A stretch of 64,000 bases of DNA from JAAEPI01 sp964352625 (GCA_964352625.1 CAYGSD010000006.1:1-64000); one strand, 5' to 3'. Counted from the first letter of the stretch, positions 44,826 through 55,055 are shown. The notes: a model not told the origin generated them from the letters alone. Made by a program: numbers and translations.

Positions 44826-46448
44826 ATGGCCAATCAAAAGTTAAGTGTAGACAAATGGAGTGAATTTCCTGAATCAGAGAGTTTTAAGAAGGTATTCTTA
44901 AACTCCGTTTTGACAGAATATGTCAAAGAATGCCGATGGTTTGGAGCTAAGAACACACCTATTCGACGGTTCAACACCGAGCTTGTACTTCCCCTCCAAA
45001 GTAACCAGCACCTATACTATCTCCTGGTACTGGAAGTCCTATACGAAACGGCCTACACAGAAAACTATCAGTTAATCATCGGCTTAGATGACGAAACACA
45101 TGAGCTGCCCGATATCGCCCGACTAGCCACTATAAAAATTGGAAATCGGCAAGCATCTATCGTGGATGCCATCTATCAGGAATCATTCAGACATTTTCTT
45201 TTCAATAACATCCTTGGGGAGGTTTCTATCCTTCATGTAGATGGAAGTCTGGTCTTTGACAAAGGCAAGCTGTTTGACCATGTGCGAATCGAAGAGGTAT
45301 CCTCCAAGGTCCTGAATGCTGAGCAGAGCAATACCACGATCGTATTCAATGAAGCCTACTACCTAAAGATTTATCGAAAACTCTTTCGAGATGCCAATCC
45401 AGACTATGAACTGACTCATTTCCTTTCGGAACAAGCCGGATTCAGGAACAGCCCCAAATATGCAGGAAGCTTTACCTGGAAAAGAGGGGCCTATTTGGTC
45501 ACGATGGGGCTCATGCAGGAGAAAATAGAGAATACCGGGGATGCATGGACGTATTTTCTCAAAGTGGTCAACGACTTCTACACTAGCCTTCCCAAATCCA
45601 AAATCAAGTCGCTGGAATCGCACGAGCTTTACCAGCCCCTTCATCCCGATCAATTAGGGATCAATCTAAAAGAGGCCATAGGTGAACAAACCATAAGTGA
45701 TGTGAGGAAACTTGCCCTTAGAACCGCCGAAATGCATCTTGCCATTTTCAAAGAGAAACACACTCAGCGCTTTGTACCTAAGGCTTTCAACACTGATTAC
45801 AAAGCCTGGCTTCTCAACCGCCTTATCTATCATGTAGATCACCGGTTTCATTTACTGGAAAATAACCTGCACAAACTAAAGGGTGACGCGCTGAAATACG
45901 CCGAAGAATTCATGAAGTATAAGTCCGTCATCAAGGACAAGATTTTGAATTTCCATTCCAGCCAATTGAATTCCATGAGAATTCGGATTCACGGAGATTA
46001 CCATCTCGGTCAGGTCATCATGTCGGATGGAGACTTCTACATTCTCGATTTTGAGGGCGAACCAGAGGCCACTATTCGGGATCGAAAGGTGAAACAGCCG
46101 CCAATCAAGGATGTAGCAGGCATGTTCAGATCCTTTCAGTACGCCATTTATGCCGTCATTTTCGACGAAGAAAATAAGCTTAAACTGACTCAGGAAGAGC
46201 AATTTGAAGTGGGTGAAAAATACTATGCCGCACTGGTCGGCCTTTTCATGGATCAGTATACCAAAACGGCCTTTGAATCGGGGCTGGATATCGGGTATTG
46301 GAAAGAAATTGAATTTCTACTTAGGTATCATCTTCTGGAAAAAGCCATATATGAAATGGGGTATGAATTGAACTCTCGCCCGGACTGGGTGGTCATCCCG
46401 CTAAAGGGAGTTTTGGACATTATAAAACACTACGTTGATGAAAAATAG
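44826..46448 (+). CDS. Maltokinase
   Basis: A 540-aa kinase that phosphorylates maltose at C1 with ATP to give maltose-1-phosphate, the GlgE substrate. The N-terminal cap contains CRWFGAKNTPIRRF, typical of maltokinases (Pep2/Mak); the C-terminal lobe has the catalytic loop RIHGDYHLGQV and metal-binding ILDFEGEP, as in aminoglycoside-phosphotransferase folds. Unlike many bacteria, it is not fused to TreS. It lies between glgE and glgB and overlaps glgB by 11 bp. Confidence 0.92.
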   Translation: MANQKLSVDKWSEFPESESFKKVFLNSVLTEYVKECRWFGAKNTPIRRFNTELVLPLQSNQHLYYLLVLEVLYETAYTENYQLIIGLDDETHELPDIARLATIKIGNRQASIVDAIYQESFRHFLFNNILGEVSILHVDGSLVFDKGKLFDHVRIEEVSSKVLNAEQSNTTIVFNEAYYLKIYRKLFRDANPDYELTHFLSEQAGFRNSPKYAGSFTWKRGAYLVTMGLMQEKIENTGDAWTYFLKVVNDFYTSLPKSKIKSLESHELYQPLHPDQLGINLKEAIGEQTISDVRKLALRTAEMHLAIFKEKHTQRFVPKAFNTDYKAWLLNRLIYHVDHRFHLLENNLHKLKGDALKYAEEFMKYKSVIKDKILNFHSSQLNSMRIRIHGDYHLGQVIMSDGDFYILDFEGEPEATIRDRKVKQPPIKDVAGMFRSFQYAIYAVIFDEENKLKLTQEEQFEVGEKYYAALVGLFMDQYTKTAFESGLDIGYWKEIEFLLRYHLLEKAIYEMGYELNSRPDWVVIPLKGVLDIIKHYVDEK

Positions 46449-48345
46449 AATGGTACATCACTCGCTCTTCAGCGAACAAGACATTCATCTTTTTAAGGAG
46501 GGTCGGCACTACCGCCTCTATGAAAAATTGGGCTCTAGGGAGATTGAAGTGGACGGTAAGAAGGGTGTTTATTTCGCCGTATGGGCACCTAACGCCAAGT
46601 CCGTCCGGGTCATTGGTAATTTCAATTTTTGGAACAAAGACGAGTGCCTAATGTACCCTCGTTGGGATCATTCAGGCATTTGGGAAGGGTTCGTTCCGAA
46701 TATCGCAGCGGAAGAATTCTACAAATTCGGCATAGAAACCCCTAGTGGAGACTTTTTGGAAAAGTGTGACCTGATGGCCTTTGCTTGGGAAACTCCGCCA
46801 CAGACAGCAACGCAGGTAAAGAATATCGACTATTCATGGAAGGATGAAAAGTGGATGAAAAAGCGCAAGAAAAACAATGCGTTGGATGCCCCCTACTCAG
46901 TCTATGAAGTGCACATGGGTTCTTGGAAGCGGCAAGGTGCCGATGGAAAAGACTTCCTCACTTATCAAGATATGATCAAGGAAATGGTGCCATACATCAA
47001 AGACATGGGCTACACACATGTGGAGTTTCTGCCGGTGATGGAGCACCCCTTTGATGGATCTTGGGGTTATCAATCCTTAGGTTATTTTGCCCCAACCTCA
47101 CGTTTCGGCTCACCACAAGATTTTATGGCATTGGTGGATGCCTTTCACCAAAATGATATTGGCGTCATCCTCGATTGGGTACCGAGTCACTTCCCCGGCG
47201 ATGCACACGGCATTAAAGAATACGATGGAACGGCACTCTACGAGCACGCTGATCCACAGCAGGGCTATCATCCCGATTGGTCCAGTTACATCTTCAATTA
47301 TGGAAGAAATGAGGTTCGAGCTTTCTTGATTAGCAGTGCCATTTTCTGGCTGGAGAAATACCACATAGACGGCATACGGGTGGATGCGGTAGCAAGCATG
47401 CTCTATAGAGACTATTCTAGAAAAGAGGGCGAATGGCAGCCAAATCAATACGGTGGTCGAGAGAACCTGGAGGCCATTCAATTCTTAAAAGAACTGAACG
47501 AAGAGGTGTATCGGTCGTTTCCAGACGTTCAGACAATTGCTGAGGAATCTACCTCCTTCCCCATGGTGTCAAAACCAACATTTCTCGGTGGATTGGGATT
47601 TGGGCAAAAGTGGATGATGGGCTGGATGAATGATACCTTGGAGTTTTTCAAAAGAGATTCGGTTTACAGAAAGTATCATCACAACGAGATATCATTCAGC
47701 CTCACCTATGCTTTCTCTGAAAATTTCATGCTTCCGCTTTCTCATGATGAATGCGTGCATGGCAAAGGGTCAATAATTGACAGAATGCCGGGAGATACCT
47801 GGCAGAAATTTGCCAACACTCGGCTTCTTTACGCCTATATGTATACTCATCCCGGAACCAAGCTCAATTTCATGGGGAATGAGTTTGCACAATGGGATGA
47901 ATGGAGCCACCAAAAGTCTTTGGATTGGCATCTCACGGATTTCGAACCGCATAAGGGGGTGCAGCAAATGGTGAAGGACTTAAACAAGCTCTATTCCAAG
48001 GAAAAAGCCCTGCACGAAATAGCCTTTGGAGGTGAAGGATTCGAATGGATAGACTATAATGACAGTGAAAATACCACCTTGTCTTATCTGAGAAAATCAG
48101 CCAAAGAATCGGTTTTGGTCGTCTTGAATTTCACCCCGTCTGTGCATGAAAAGTATAGGATTGGAGTCCCCTTCAGCAAATCCGTAAAGGAAATTTTCAA
48201 TACCGATCTCAAAAAGTATGGAGGAAGTGATGTGAAAAATGCAGGGGTGATTTCGTTGGAGAATGTACCTTCGCATAGCAGGGATCACAGCATCACTATT
48301 ACTTTGCCGCCGCTTGGAGTGTGTGTTTTCAAGGAAACCAATTGA
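46438..48345 (+). CDS. glgB: 1,4-alpha-glucan branching enzyme GlgB
   Basis: A 635-aa GH13 branching enzyme making alpha-1,6 branches in the glucan. A CBM48 region (YFAVWAPNAKSVRVIGNFNFW) precedes the catalytic barrel with VEFLPVMEHPFDGSWGYQ, nucleophile region GIRVDAVASML, acid/base TIAEEST and LSHDECVHGKGS. The start ATG at 46438 lies within the maltokinase 3' end; ATG at 46450 is an alternative. Length is normal for bacterial GlgB without the extra N-domain. Confidence 0.95.
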   Translation: MKNRMVHHSLFSEQDIHLFKEGRHYRLYEKLGSREIEVDGKKGVYFAVWAPNAKSVRVIGNFNFWNKDECLMYPRWDHSGIWEGFVPNIAAEEFYKFGIETPSGDFLEKCDLMAFAWETPPQTATQVKNIDYSWKDEKWMKKRKKNNALDAPYSVYEVHMGSWKRQGADGKDFLTYQDMIKEMVPYIKDMGYTHVEFLPVMEHPFDGSWGYQSLGYFAPTSRFGSPQDFMALVDAFHQNDIGVILDWVPSHFPGDAHGIKEYDGTALYEHADPQQGYHPDWSSYIFNYGRNEVRAFLISSAIFWLEKYHIDGIRVDAVASMLYRDYSRKEGEWQPNQYGGRENLEAIQFLKELNEEVYRSFPDVQTIAEESTSFPMVSKPTFLGGLGFGQKWMMGWMNDTLEFFKRDSVYRKYHHNEISFSLTYAFSENFMLPLSHDECVHGKGSIIDRMPGDTWQKFANTRLLYAYMYTHPGTKLNFMGNEFAQWDEWSHQKSLDWHLTDFEPHKGVQQMVKDLNKLYSKEKALHEIAFGGEGFEWIDYNDSENTTLSYLRKSAKESVLVVLNFTPSVHEKYRIGVPFSKSVKEIFNTDLKKYGGSDVKNAGVISLENVPSHSRDHSITITLPPLGVCVFKETN

Positions 48346-48392
48346 TGGCGTAAAGGCAGCACAACGAATAATTCTTAGTAGTACATTTTTCA

Positions 48393-50753
48393 ATGAAGAA
48401 GAATCAGAATAAGTATATCTGTATTCACGGACATTTCTATCAACCACCACGTGAAAATGCCTGGTTGGAACAAATCGAAGTTCAGGACTCAGCTGCTCCG
48501 TTCCATGATTGGAATGAGAGAATTACAGAAGAATGCTACAGCCCCAATACGCATGCTCGTATTCTGGATAGCCAAGGTAGAATCATTGACATCTCGAATA
48601 ACTACGAGCGGATTTCCTTTAACTACGGCCCCACTCTCCTCTCGTGGATGGAGCTTCACCGACCGGAGACGTATCAGTCGATTTTGGATGCCGACAAGAA
48701 GGGTCAGGAATTATTTGGTGGTCATGGTCCAGCAATTGCCCAGGTATATAACCACACCATTATGCCCTTGGCCTCTCGTAGAGACAAGGAAACTCAGATT
48801 ATCTGGGGTCTATATGATTTCGAACAAAGATTCAAAAGGAAGTCTGAGGGTATTTGGTTGGCTGAAGCAGCGGTGGATACGGAAACACTCGAATGCCTGG
48901 CCGATCATGGGGTGAAGTACACCATTCTTGCACCCAATCAAGCCAGACGATTCAAGGGCTTGTTAGATTCACAATGGACAGACGGAATTGAAACCAACAG
49001 GCCGTACGTTGTTAAGCTCTCTGGCAATCGGCAGATGGTACTTTTCTTTTATCACGGTGATATTTCTCAGGGAGTGGCCTTCAAGGGATTGTTGAATGAT
49101 GGAAGAAAATTCGCTGAAGAATTGCAAACCGGTCTTTCAGCAAATCCAACCCGACCAGAGCTATTGCACATTGCTACAGATGGCGAATCCTACGGACACC
49201 ATCATCGGCAGGGAGAAATGGCCCTTGCCTACTGTTTGCAACACATAGAGGAGCACACAGACGCTCAGCTTACGAATTACGGTCACTTTCTGTCACTTGT
49301 CGAACCTGATCACGAAGTGGAAATCCATGAAAAAAGTAGCTGGAGCTGCGCGCATGGTGTTGAAAGATGGCGAAGTGACTGTGGGTGTCATACCGGAGGT
49401 GAGGAAGGCTGGAATCAAAAATGGAGAACTCCCTTGAGAGATGGATTGGATGAACTGAAGGTAAAACTGGATGCGCTTTATGAAAAAGTATTAAGTGGTT
49501 TTCATGAAAATCCATGGGATCTACGAGACAGGTTCATTGAAGTGATCTTTCAAAGCGAACTGAGGGATTACAAAACTTTCTTCAAAAAACATCTTCCCCA
49601 TATCACTGAAAAGGATCAGACCCTGGTCATCCGAATGCTGGAAATGCAACGCAATGCAATGCTTATGTACACCAGTTGTGGTTGGTTTTTCAATGAGGTT
49701 TCAGGTATTGAAACCCAGCAAATTCTTCAGTACGCCGACCGTGCCATACAATTGGCAGAGCGAGAAAGTGAATTGGATTTGCAGTCTTCTTTTGCCGAGA
49801 CGCTTGCGCATGGTCAAAGCAATATTGCTGAGATGGGCAGCATCAAAGACATCTATCTCAATCTCGTTAGCCCAAAGAGAATGACGCTTTCGAAAGTGGG
49901 TATGCACTATGCCGTGCACGTGCTATTTTCAGAAGATCCCGATGCGCTTCAGGTGTTTAATTATACAGTGGATACTACTGATTTTCTGAGGTTTAGAGGT
50001 GGGCAGCAAACTCTGTGCATGGGACGTGTAGAAGTTAGGTCCAAGGTCACATTATCGGTAAAACATCTAAGTTTTGCCGTTCTCTACATTGGCAATCACC
50101 ACTTAGTTGGCGGAACTTCCAATGACTATGATGAGGCTAATTTTCAAGCAATGGCCGAAATATTAGGGTCTAATTTCAAGGAAAGCAGGATTGCGTCAGT
50201 GATTTACGATTTGGAAAGACACTTTGATCAAACAAGATTTTCGTTCTTCGATTTGATGAAAGATGAACAAAAGAAAATCCTGGAAGAAGTAATAGACAGC
50301 AACGTGTCGGACGTCACCAGCTCCATCTCCAGAATAGCCAAACAGAATTACAGCCTGCTGATTCTGATGAAAAAACAGAAGCTTTCCATCCCAAGAATTC
50401 TATGGCAAAATCACGTAAGCAAACTGGATTTTGATCTTACAGAATCTATTGACGACTGGCAAAACGGAGAAGGCAATGCCAGTCTCATGACAGCCTTAAA
50501 AGAGTTTGAAAACTGGGATGTCACACCAGATGAGGATTTTTCCTTCAAGCTAAGCCAAGGCCTAAATGCAATGGTTAAAAACGAATCGATCGTTCCTGGT
50601 GAGATTGTTGAATTGCTGGACCAACTCGGAAAACTAAAAATAGAGGTGAACCTTATCAACCTACAGAACTTCGTCTTCCAAAAACTCGCAGTTGGAGAAA
50701 ATGGAGACTGGAAAGTACTAGGAGACAAAATTCACCTCGAAGTGAAATCTTAA
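48393..50753 (+). CDS. GH57 family glycoside hydrolase with DUF3536 domain
   Basis: A 786-aa protein. The N-terminal half is a GH57 barrel (YICIHGHFYQPPREN, FGGHGPAIAQVYNH, GIWLAEAAVD with a likely catalytic Glu), followed by a DUF3536 region (about 320-600). GH57 proteins cut or transfer alpha-1,4 glucan chains; this architecture is uncharacterised but commonly sits with glycogen genes. It is the last rightward gene of the glgE operon (47-bp gap), so it likely trims or remodels the stored glucan. Confidence 0.87.
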   Translation: MKKNQNKYICIHGHFYQPPRENAWLEQIEVQDSAAPFHDWNERITEECYSPNTHARILDSQGRIIDISNNYERISFNYGPTLLSWMELHRPETYQSILDADKKGQELFGGHGPAIAQVYNHTIMPLASRRDKETQIIWGLYDFEQRFKRKSEGIWLAEAAVDTETLECLADHGVKYTILAPNQARRFKGLLDSQWTDGIETNRPYVVKLSGNRQMVLFFYHGDISQGVAFKGLLNDGRKFAEELQTGLSANPTRPELLHIATDGESYGHHHRQGEMALAYCLQHIEEHTDAQLTNYGHFLSLVEPDHEVEIHEKSSWSCAHGVERWRSDCGCHTGGEEGWNQKWRTPLRDGLDELKVKLDALYEKVLSGFHENPWDLRDRFIEVIFQSELRDYKTFFKKHLPHITEKDQTLVIRMLEMQRNAMLMYTSCGWFFNEVSGIETQQILQYADRAIQLAERESELDLQSSFAETLAHGQSNIAEMGSIKDIYLNLVSPKRMTLSKVGMHYAVHVLFSEDPDALQVFNYTVDTTDFLRFRGGQQTLCMGRVEVRSKVTLSVKHLSFAVLYIGNHHLVGGTSNDYDEANFQAMAEILGSNFKESRIASVIYDLERHFDQTRFSFFDLMKDEQKKILEEVIDSNVSDVTSSISRIAKQNYSLLILMKKQKLSIPRILWQNHVSKLDFDLTESIDDWQNGEGNASLMTALKEFENWDVTPDEDFSFKLSQGLNAMVKNESIVPGEIVELLDQLGKLKIEVNLINLQNFVFQKLAVGENGDWKVLGDKIHLEVKS

Positions 50754-50760
50754 ACCTGAA

Positions 50761-51066
50761 TTAAAGAGTAACTACTGAGTTCTCTTCGAAGGTAAGATTG
50801 TTTGGCACGTACTTGTCTGCGTCCCAATCGTTTTCCCAAGTTTTGCCGTCCACGACATATCTGAATTGATATTCGTTTCCTGCTTCAAGTTCTAAGGTCA
50901 CTTTGTAATTTCCTTCTTTCCCTTTCTTCAAAGGAGTAGCATCTGCTTGCCAGTTGTTAAACTCGCCAGCTATTGCCACTTTCTTAGCGCCATTTAATTG
51001 CTCAGGAGCAACTTCAAAAGTCACCTTGCAAACTGGCTTTGATTTTAAATACTTCTTGGTAATCAT
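50761..51066 (-). CDS. Small CBM48/glycogen-binding protein
   Basis: A 101-aa protein consisting of a single CBM48 domain: KVTFEVAPEQLNGAKKVAIAG, EFNNWQADATPLKK and YQFRYVVDGKTWEND are the glycogen-binding strands of isoamylase-N and AMPK-beta domains. There is no catalytic part and no signal peptide. It converges on the GH57 gene with a 7-bp gap. It probably binds stored glucan and may tether or regulate the glgE/glgB enzymes; that is inference from location. Confidence 0.87.
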   Translation of the reverse strand: MITKKYLKSKPVCKVTFEVAPEQLNGAKKVAIAGEFNNWQADATPLKKGKEGNYKVTLELEAGNEYQFRYVVDGKTWENDWDADKYVPNNLTFEENSVVTL

Positions 51067-51176
51067 GTCCGATCAATTTTGATTTTCGCAGCGAATGTAG
51101 AATCAAAATTCCAATTAAAAATTAGCTAAATGTTATTTTTTCACCGCAAACGATTGTTAAACCGCGCTAAAAAATC

Positions 51177-51192
51177 AATTATGTACATAATT
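51177..51192. promoter_or_regulatory. 16-bp perfect palindrome upstream of the CBM48 gene
   Basis: AATTATGTACATAATT is its own reverse complement. It lies 111 bp upstream of the CBM48 start, in an AT-rich gap of 215 bp before the M14 gene. It could be an operator for a dimeric regulator, or chance in AT-rich sequence. Confidence 0.35.
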
Positions 51193-51281
51193 TCAAATTA
51201 CATGTTGAATCTTAACCAGACAATATTTCCCGACACCATTTCAATATCGGTAGCCTCGGCTCATAGAATAGGAAAAAAATG

Positions 51282-53783
51282 CTAGTTTCCGACCATAAAC
51301 AGCGCATTGGCTACCATCAATTTGCCGTTGTACCAGAAGGCCCTGAAAAGAGGATTGTCCGCCAGATAGACAATCTGGCCACTGCCTTTATTTTCCACTC
51401 CGAAGATCATGGATTCTGCAATGTCTTCCATTACGTATTGTCCGACAAACCCGCTTAGATGGTCACTCGTACTTCGTATCGTGCCCACATTTTGGCTACT
51501 TAAATAGCCATATCTGGCAGACGTGGAATGCAACGAGAAATATTCGTTTCCATAGCCAAAAGCTAACGGGTGTGAATTGTCCAGGTGAACCTTGAAAACC
51601 GCGCCGGAGCTGTTGTATTTGGCATAATTTCTTTCACTATTCTCGTATCTAGCCAGCTTCAGCAATTCGGATCTTTCCTTGTCTTTATCCTCCATTTCTG
51701 CCTTTTCTTGGTCTGAATTATATCGACTCACACTCGCAAAATCACTATCGGCAAATTTCCCAATGGCAGACTGAAACAGTATGAGCTTACCCCCTCCTGA
51801 TACCCAATCGGATAGTTTCTTCATCCCTCCTTCATTCAATTCTGAATATCTACCCTCTTGCATCATTAACACGTCGTAGTTGGACATGTCAATCCAACTA
51901 AACTCACTCACCCAAATCATGCTTACTGGGTAATTCAATTCCTGCTCCATGAAATACCACGTAGCGCCTACATTGGTCACGCTTGTGCCATCTCCTGCAA
52001 ACATTGCGATTCGTGGTGCTTTCAATAGCGAAATATCTGCGGAACCCAGGTCAGGGCCCCCATCCATAAATCCAGTGGTAAGAATAGCGCCTTGTCTATC
52101 GAATGCAGCGGCATACTGAGTAATGGTCGAATCGAAATCCTTGATTTTAGGATTATCTCGTTTCGAAACAATCAAGCTTCCTGGTGCAAAGGTTTGGCCC
52201 TGATACTTTATCTCCTTGGAGGTCGCACGGACTTTCACTTTTGATTTTAATAAGTGTGCTAAGAACTTAGCATCATCAAGGCTTTTCCAAGGAAAAACCA
52301 CGGCATAGGCCTCCTTCACTTCAAAATTCACAGTGGGTGGAGTGCTTTTGTTTTCTGATACAGTCAATGCCGTGGTGGTGGCAAAAGCCTCCATTCCATA
52401 GATGTATGGCACAGCCCAAGCCGTGATATCGTAGGTGAGGCTATCAGACAGTTTCGTTTTTGGCTCAAATAGAATTTGTGCTAAAACCCCTTTTGGCTGG
52501 TTCACACTCACCACCAAATCATTGGTATTAATCGTGAATGACCTTTCCCTCCCACTTCCATAATGATAGCCAGAGAGAGAGCCTTTATTGGTAGCACTAC
52601 CGTATTTGATCCCATTGGCATCCAGCCAACTCTGAAGCGTTTTCATCTTATCCGCATTGTCTGATTTCAAAATGAAGGACTTGTATTTGCCCTTGACGGG
52701 CGTCTTGAAAAACTTCTCAAATTCTGAAAGCATCCTTTCGGTGTTTTGAGAGGAAATCTCAATGGTCGAGAGGCCGGTGGTTTTATGATGAGTGAGCCGA
52801 TCCAACAAAGTGAGGGTGTCTCCGTCACTTTTGATCACGCCAAGTCCGCCCCGACCATGTCCGGCTTGCTCATAGGTCATCCCTATGGCCCCACTGAAAG
52901 TCGGGTAGCTGTCCCCGTAGCTGGGATATAGCAGGTCGAAATACTGTTTGGTGAAATACAACCAGTTGTTCTCATCGAAGTACTTGGCATTGTTCCTTCC
53001 TATGGCGGTCTGAAAACTCCTTTGCCAATCGGTCACCATTTCATGAACTGGCTCGGCAGCTGGAGCAAAATAGTATGGGCTATTGAATCCTTGCTCATGA
53101 AAATCCACATGAATTTGTGGCAACCATTGGTTGTATACTGCCAAACGCGCCGAGGATTCTATTTGAGTTTGCCATGCCCAATCTCTGTTCAAATCGAAGA
53201 GATAATGATTCTGCCTTCCGCCCGGCCAGGGCTCGCTGTGCTCAATACTTTGGGCATCTGGATTGTATGGGAAATTGCCGTACTGATTGTAAAAGTTCAC
53301 ATACCTGTCTCGTCCATCCGGGTTGATGCATGGATCTATGACAACCACGGTGTTTTCTAACCAGGCCTTTGATTTGACTGTGGTCAATAGATCATAAATG
53401 GTGGCCATGGAAGCCTCGGTAGAGTTGGCTTCATTTCCATGCACATTGTAACTCAGCCAGACGATCGAAACGTTGGAGCTTGGCGAACCAGCCAATAAGC
53501 CCGCCCTGCGAAGGTTATCCTTTCTTATTTCCTCCAGATTTTCCAAGTTCTCTGTTGTAGACACGAAAGCCAGCAAGAGGGGTCTTTTCTCATAGGTTTC
53601 TCCATACTTCTGTAGCACTACATTGTCAGAAGTCTGCGAGAGATGTTCATAGTAGTCTACCACATCATGATGTACAGAAAATCGTGAGCCAAGGTCGTAC
53701 CCAAGAAATTCTGCGGGTGACTGTACCTGACCGTAATTAGAGAAATAGGCCGTGATTAATAGTGCAAGAAAAGATGCTCTCAT
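51282..53783 (-). CDS. Secreted M14-family zinc carboxypeptidase
   Basis: An 833-aa exported peptidase with an N-terminal signal (MRASFLALLITAYFSNYGQ). The M14 zinc site appears as YNVHGNEANSTEAS (HxxE), INPDGRDRYVNFYNQYGN matches the substrate-binding Asn-Arg region, and IHVDFHEQG supplies the third ligand. The C-terminal half (about 380-833) is a large extension with a GATase1-like stretch (MIWVSEFSWIDMSNYDVLMMQEGRYSEL). It likely degrades peptides at the cell surface. No sorting domain is seen. Confidence 0.88.
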   Translation of the reverse strand: MRASFLALLITAYFSNYGQVQSPAEFLGYDLGSRFSVHHDVVDYYEHLSQTSDNVVLQKYGETYEKRPLLLAFVSTTENLENLEEIRKDNLRRAGLLAGSPSSNVSIVWLSYNVHGNEANSTEASMATIYDLLTTVKSKAWLENTVVVIDPCINPDGRDRYVNFYNQYGNFPYNPDAQSIEHSEPWPGGRQNHYLFDLNRDWAWQTQIESSARLAVYNQWLPQIHVDFHEQGFNSPYYFAPAAEPVHEMVTDWQRSFQTAIGRNNAKYFDENNWLYFTKQYFDLLYPSYGDSYPTFSGAIGMTYEQAGHGRGGLGVIKSDGDTLTLLDRLTHHKTTGLSTIEISSQNTERMLSEFEKFFKTPVKGKYKSFILKSDNADKMKTLQSWLDANGIKYGSATNKGSLSGYHYGSGRERSFTINTNDLVVSVNQPKGVLAQILFEPKTKLSDSLTYDITAWAVPYIYGMEAFATTTALTVSENKSTPPTVNFEVKEAYAVVFPWKSLDDAKFLAHLLKSKVKVRATSKEIKYQGQTFAPGSLIVSKRDNPKIKDFDSTITQYAAAFDRQGAILTTGFMDGGPDLGSADISLLKAPRIAMFAGDGTSVTNVGATWYFMEQELNYPVSMIWVSEFSWIDMSNYDVLMMQEGRYSELNEGGMKKLSDWVSGGGKLILFQSAIGKFADSDFASVSRYNSDQEKAEMEDKDKERSELLKLARYENSERNYAKYNSSGAVFKVHLDNSHPLAFGYGNEYFSLHSTSARYGYLSSQNVGTIRSTSDHLSGFVGQYVMEDIAESMIFGVENKGSGQIVYLADNPLFRAFWYNGKLMVANALFMVGN

Positions 53784-53822
53784 AAGTTGTAATTTTGGAG
53801 TTTCGAAAATAGGCTATTTAGC

Positions 53823-54152
53823 GTGCATATCATTTCATATTTGAAATCAAGGTGGTGGATTATAGCTCTTACAGCGGGTTATTTGATTTTGCTTTTTCTT
53901 AGAGGAATGGGTTACTCTGTATGGACGCCCTCCTGCCCTATCTCCGCATACACTACATACGAATGCCTTGGCTGTGGCATGAATAGAGCCATTATTGCCT
54001 TGATGTGGGGAGATTTTGAAGCGGCCTGGAACCTCAATCCATTGTTGTTTCTTTATCTTCCTTTGACTTTTTTAATCTTGATATTCGATATTCGCAGATA
54101 TTCTCGTAAGTTCAAGCACTCAATTAAACCAACCAATGGAAAGCAAGTATGA
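53823..54152 (+). CDS. DUF2752 membrane protein
   Basis: A 109-aa protein starting with GTG. Two or three hydrophobic segments flank SCPISAYTTYECLGCGMNRAIIALMWGDFEAAW, with the CxxCG motif typical of DUF2752. The function of this family is unknown. A full TAATTTTG box (53790-53797) lies 25 bp upstream. Its 3' end overlaps the next membrane gene by 17 bp, so the two are co-expressed. Confidence 0.85.
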   Translation: MHIISYLKSRWWIIALTAGYLILLFLRGMGYSVWTPSCPISAYTTYECLGCGMNRAIIALMWGDFEAAWNLNPLLFLYLPLTFLILIFDIRRYSRKFKHSIKPTNGKQV

Positions 54153-54984
54153 TGTCATAATTAGAGAGGGGTACAATTTCAGTATTGGAAAGTACTTGAG
54201 CAAAGGGTGGGACTTTTTCAAGGAATCAGCTGGGAGTTTAATTGGGTACGTTTTGCTCTATCTCATCATTGCCATAGTTGCCTCCTTGATTTTAAATTCT
54301 CTCCCATTTTTCGATCAATGGGCAGATTATTTGATGAGATTTATAACTGAACCCTTAACGGCCGGTTTCTATATTTTTTTCCTTCAGGCCAAAAGACAAA
54401 ATGAGGATTTTTCTAATCTTTTTAATGGGTACAAGGATTTTAAGGAAATCGCAGTTTACATCATCTTCTTTACACTTTTATCATTACCCCTTTATGCCTT
54501 AATGTTTGCGGCGGTTATACCGTTTGATACTTGGACTGAAATATCATCAGGAACGTTCACTACGTTTGAAGAAATAATTGAGCAATTCACGTATGCTATA
54601 GGGGAGAATTTGCAAATGGTCTTCCTTGCCTCATTGATCATTCTTGTTGGCTTTATTTATCTCTATATTTCATACACCCTCGTCCTTCCACTTATTGTAA
54701 TTGATCGACTGACTGCTTGGAAGGCGATGGAGGTTAGTCGTAAAATAGTGTCAAAGAGTTTCTTCAGCTTTTTAGGGCTTTTTATTCTAATGGCTATCAT
54801 GGGGGGTATTGGCACTCTTTTGACATGCGGACTTGGATTGTTAGTGCTGATCCCATGGTTTATGGGTATTTCATTTGCGATATATGATGACATAATAAAG
54901 CCAGAAACGGAGGATTTGATCTCAGAATTCGACGAATTTGGAAAAACAGATACAGACACAAACACGGAGGCAGAGGAAAACTAA
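54136..54984 (+). CDS. Polytopic membrane protein
   Basis: A 282-aa protein with about six hydrophobic segments, beginning with a polar N-terminus (REGYNFSIGKYLSKGWDFFKES) and ending in an acidic tail rich in Asp, Glu and Thr. The layout resembles DUF975-type or glycerophosphoryl-diester-phosphodiesterase membrane-domain proteins, but no firm family is assigned. It overlaps the DUF2752 gene by 17 bp and is followed by a terminator. Confidence 0.6.
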   Translation: MESKYDVIIREGYNFSIGKYLSKGWDFFKESAGSLIGYVLLYLIIAIVASLILNSLPFFDQWADYLMRFITEPLTAGFYIFFLQAKRQNEDFSNLFNGYKDFKEIAVYIIFFTLLSLPLYALMFAAVIPFDTWTEISSGTFTTFEEIIEQFTYAIGENLQMVFLASLIILVGFIYLYISYTLVLPLIVIDRLTAWKAMEVSRKIVSKSFFSFLGLFILMAIMGGIGTLLTCGLGLLVLIPWFMGISFAIYDDIIKPETEDLISEFDEFGKTDTDTNTEAEEN

Positions 54985-55003
54985 ACTCAGCTAGCTAAAA
55001 CAC

Positions 55004-55032
55004 AAAGGGGGGCACTGGCTCTCCTTTTTTTA
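55004..55032 (+). terminator. Rho-independent terminator after the membrane gene pair
   Basis: A nine-pair stem (55004-55012 AAAGGGGGG with 55019-55027 CTCTCCTTT, two G-U pairs) and loop CACTGG, followed by a T-rich tail. It separates the rightward genes from the convergent DUF58 gene. Confidence 0.7.
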
Positions 55033-55055
55033 TACCTGCTCTTTATTAGCCCGAA

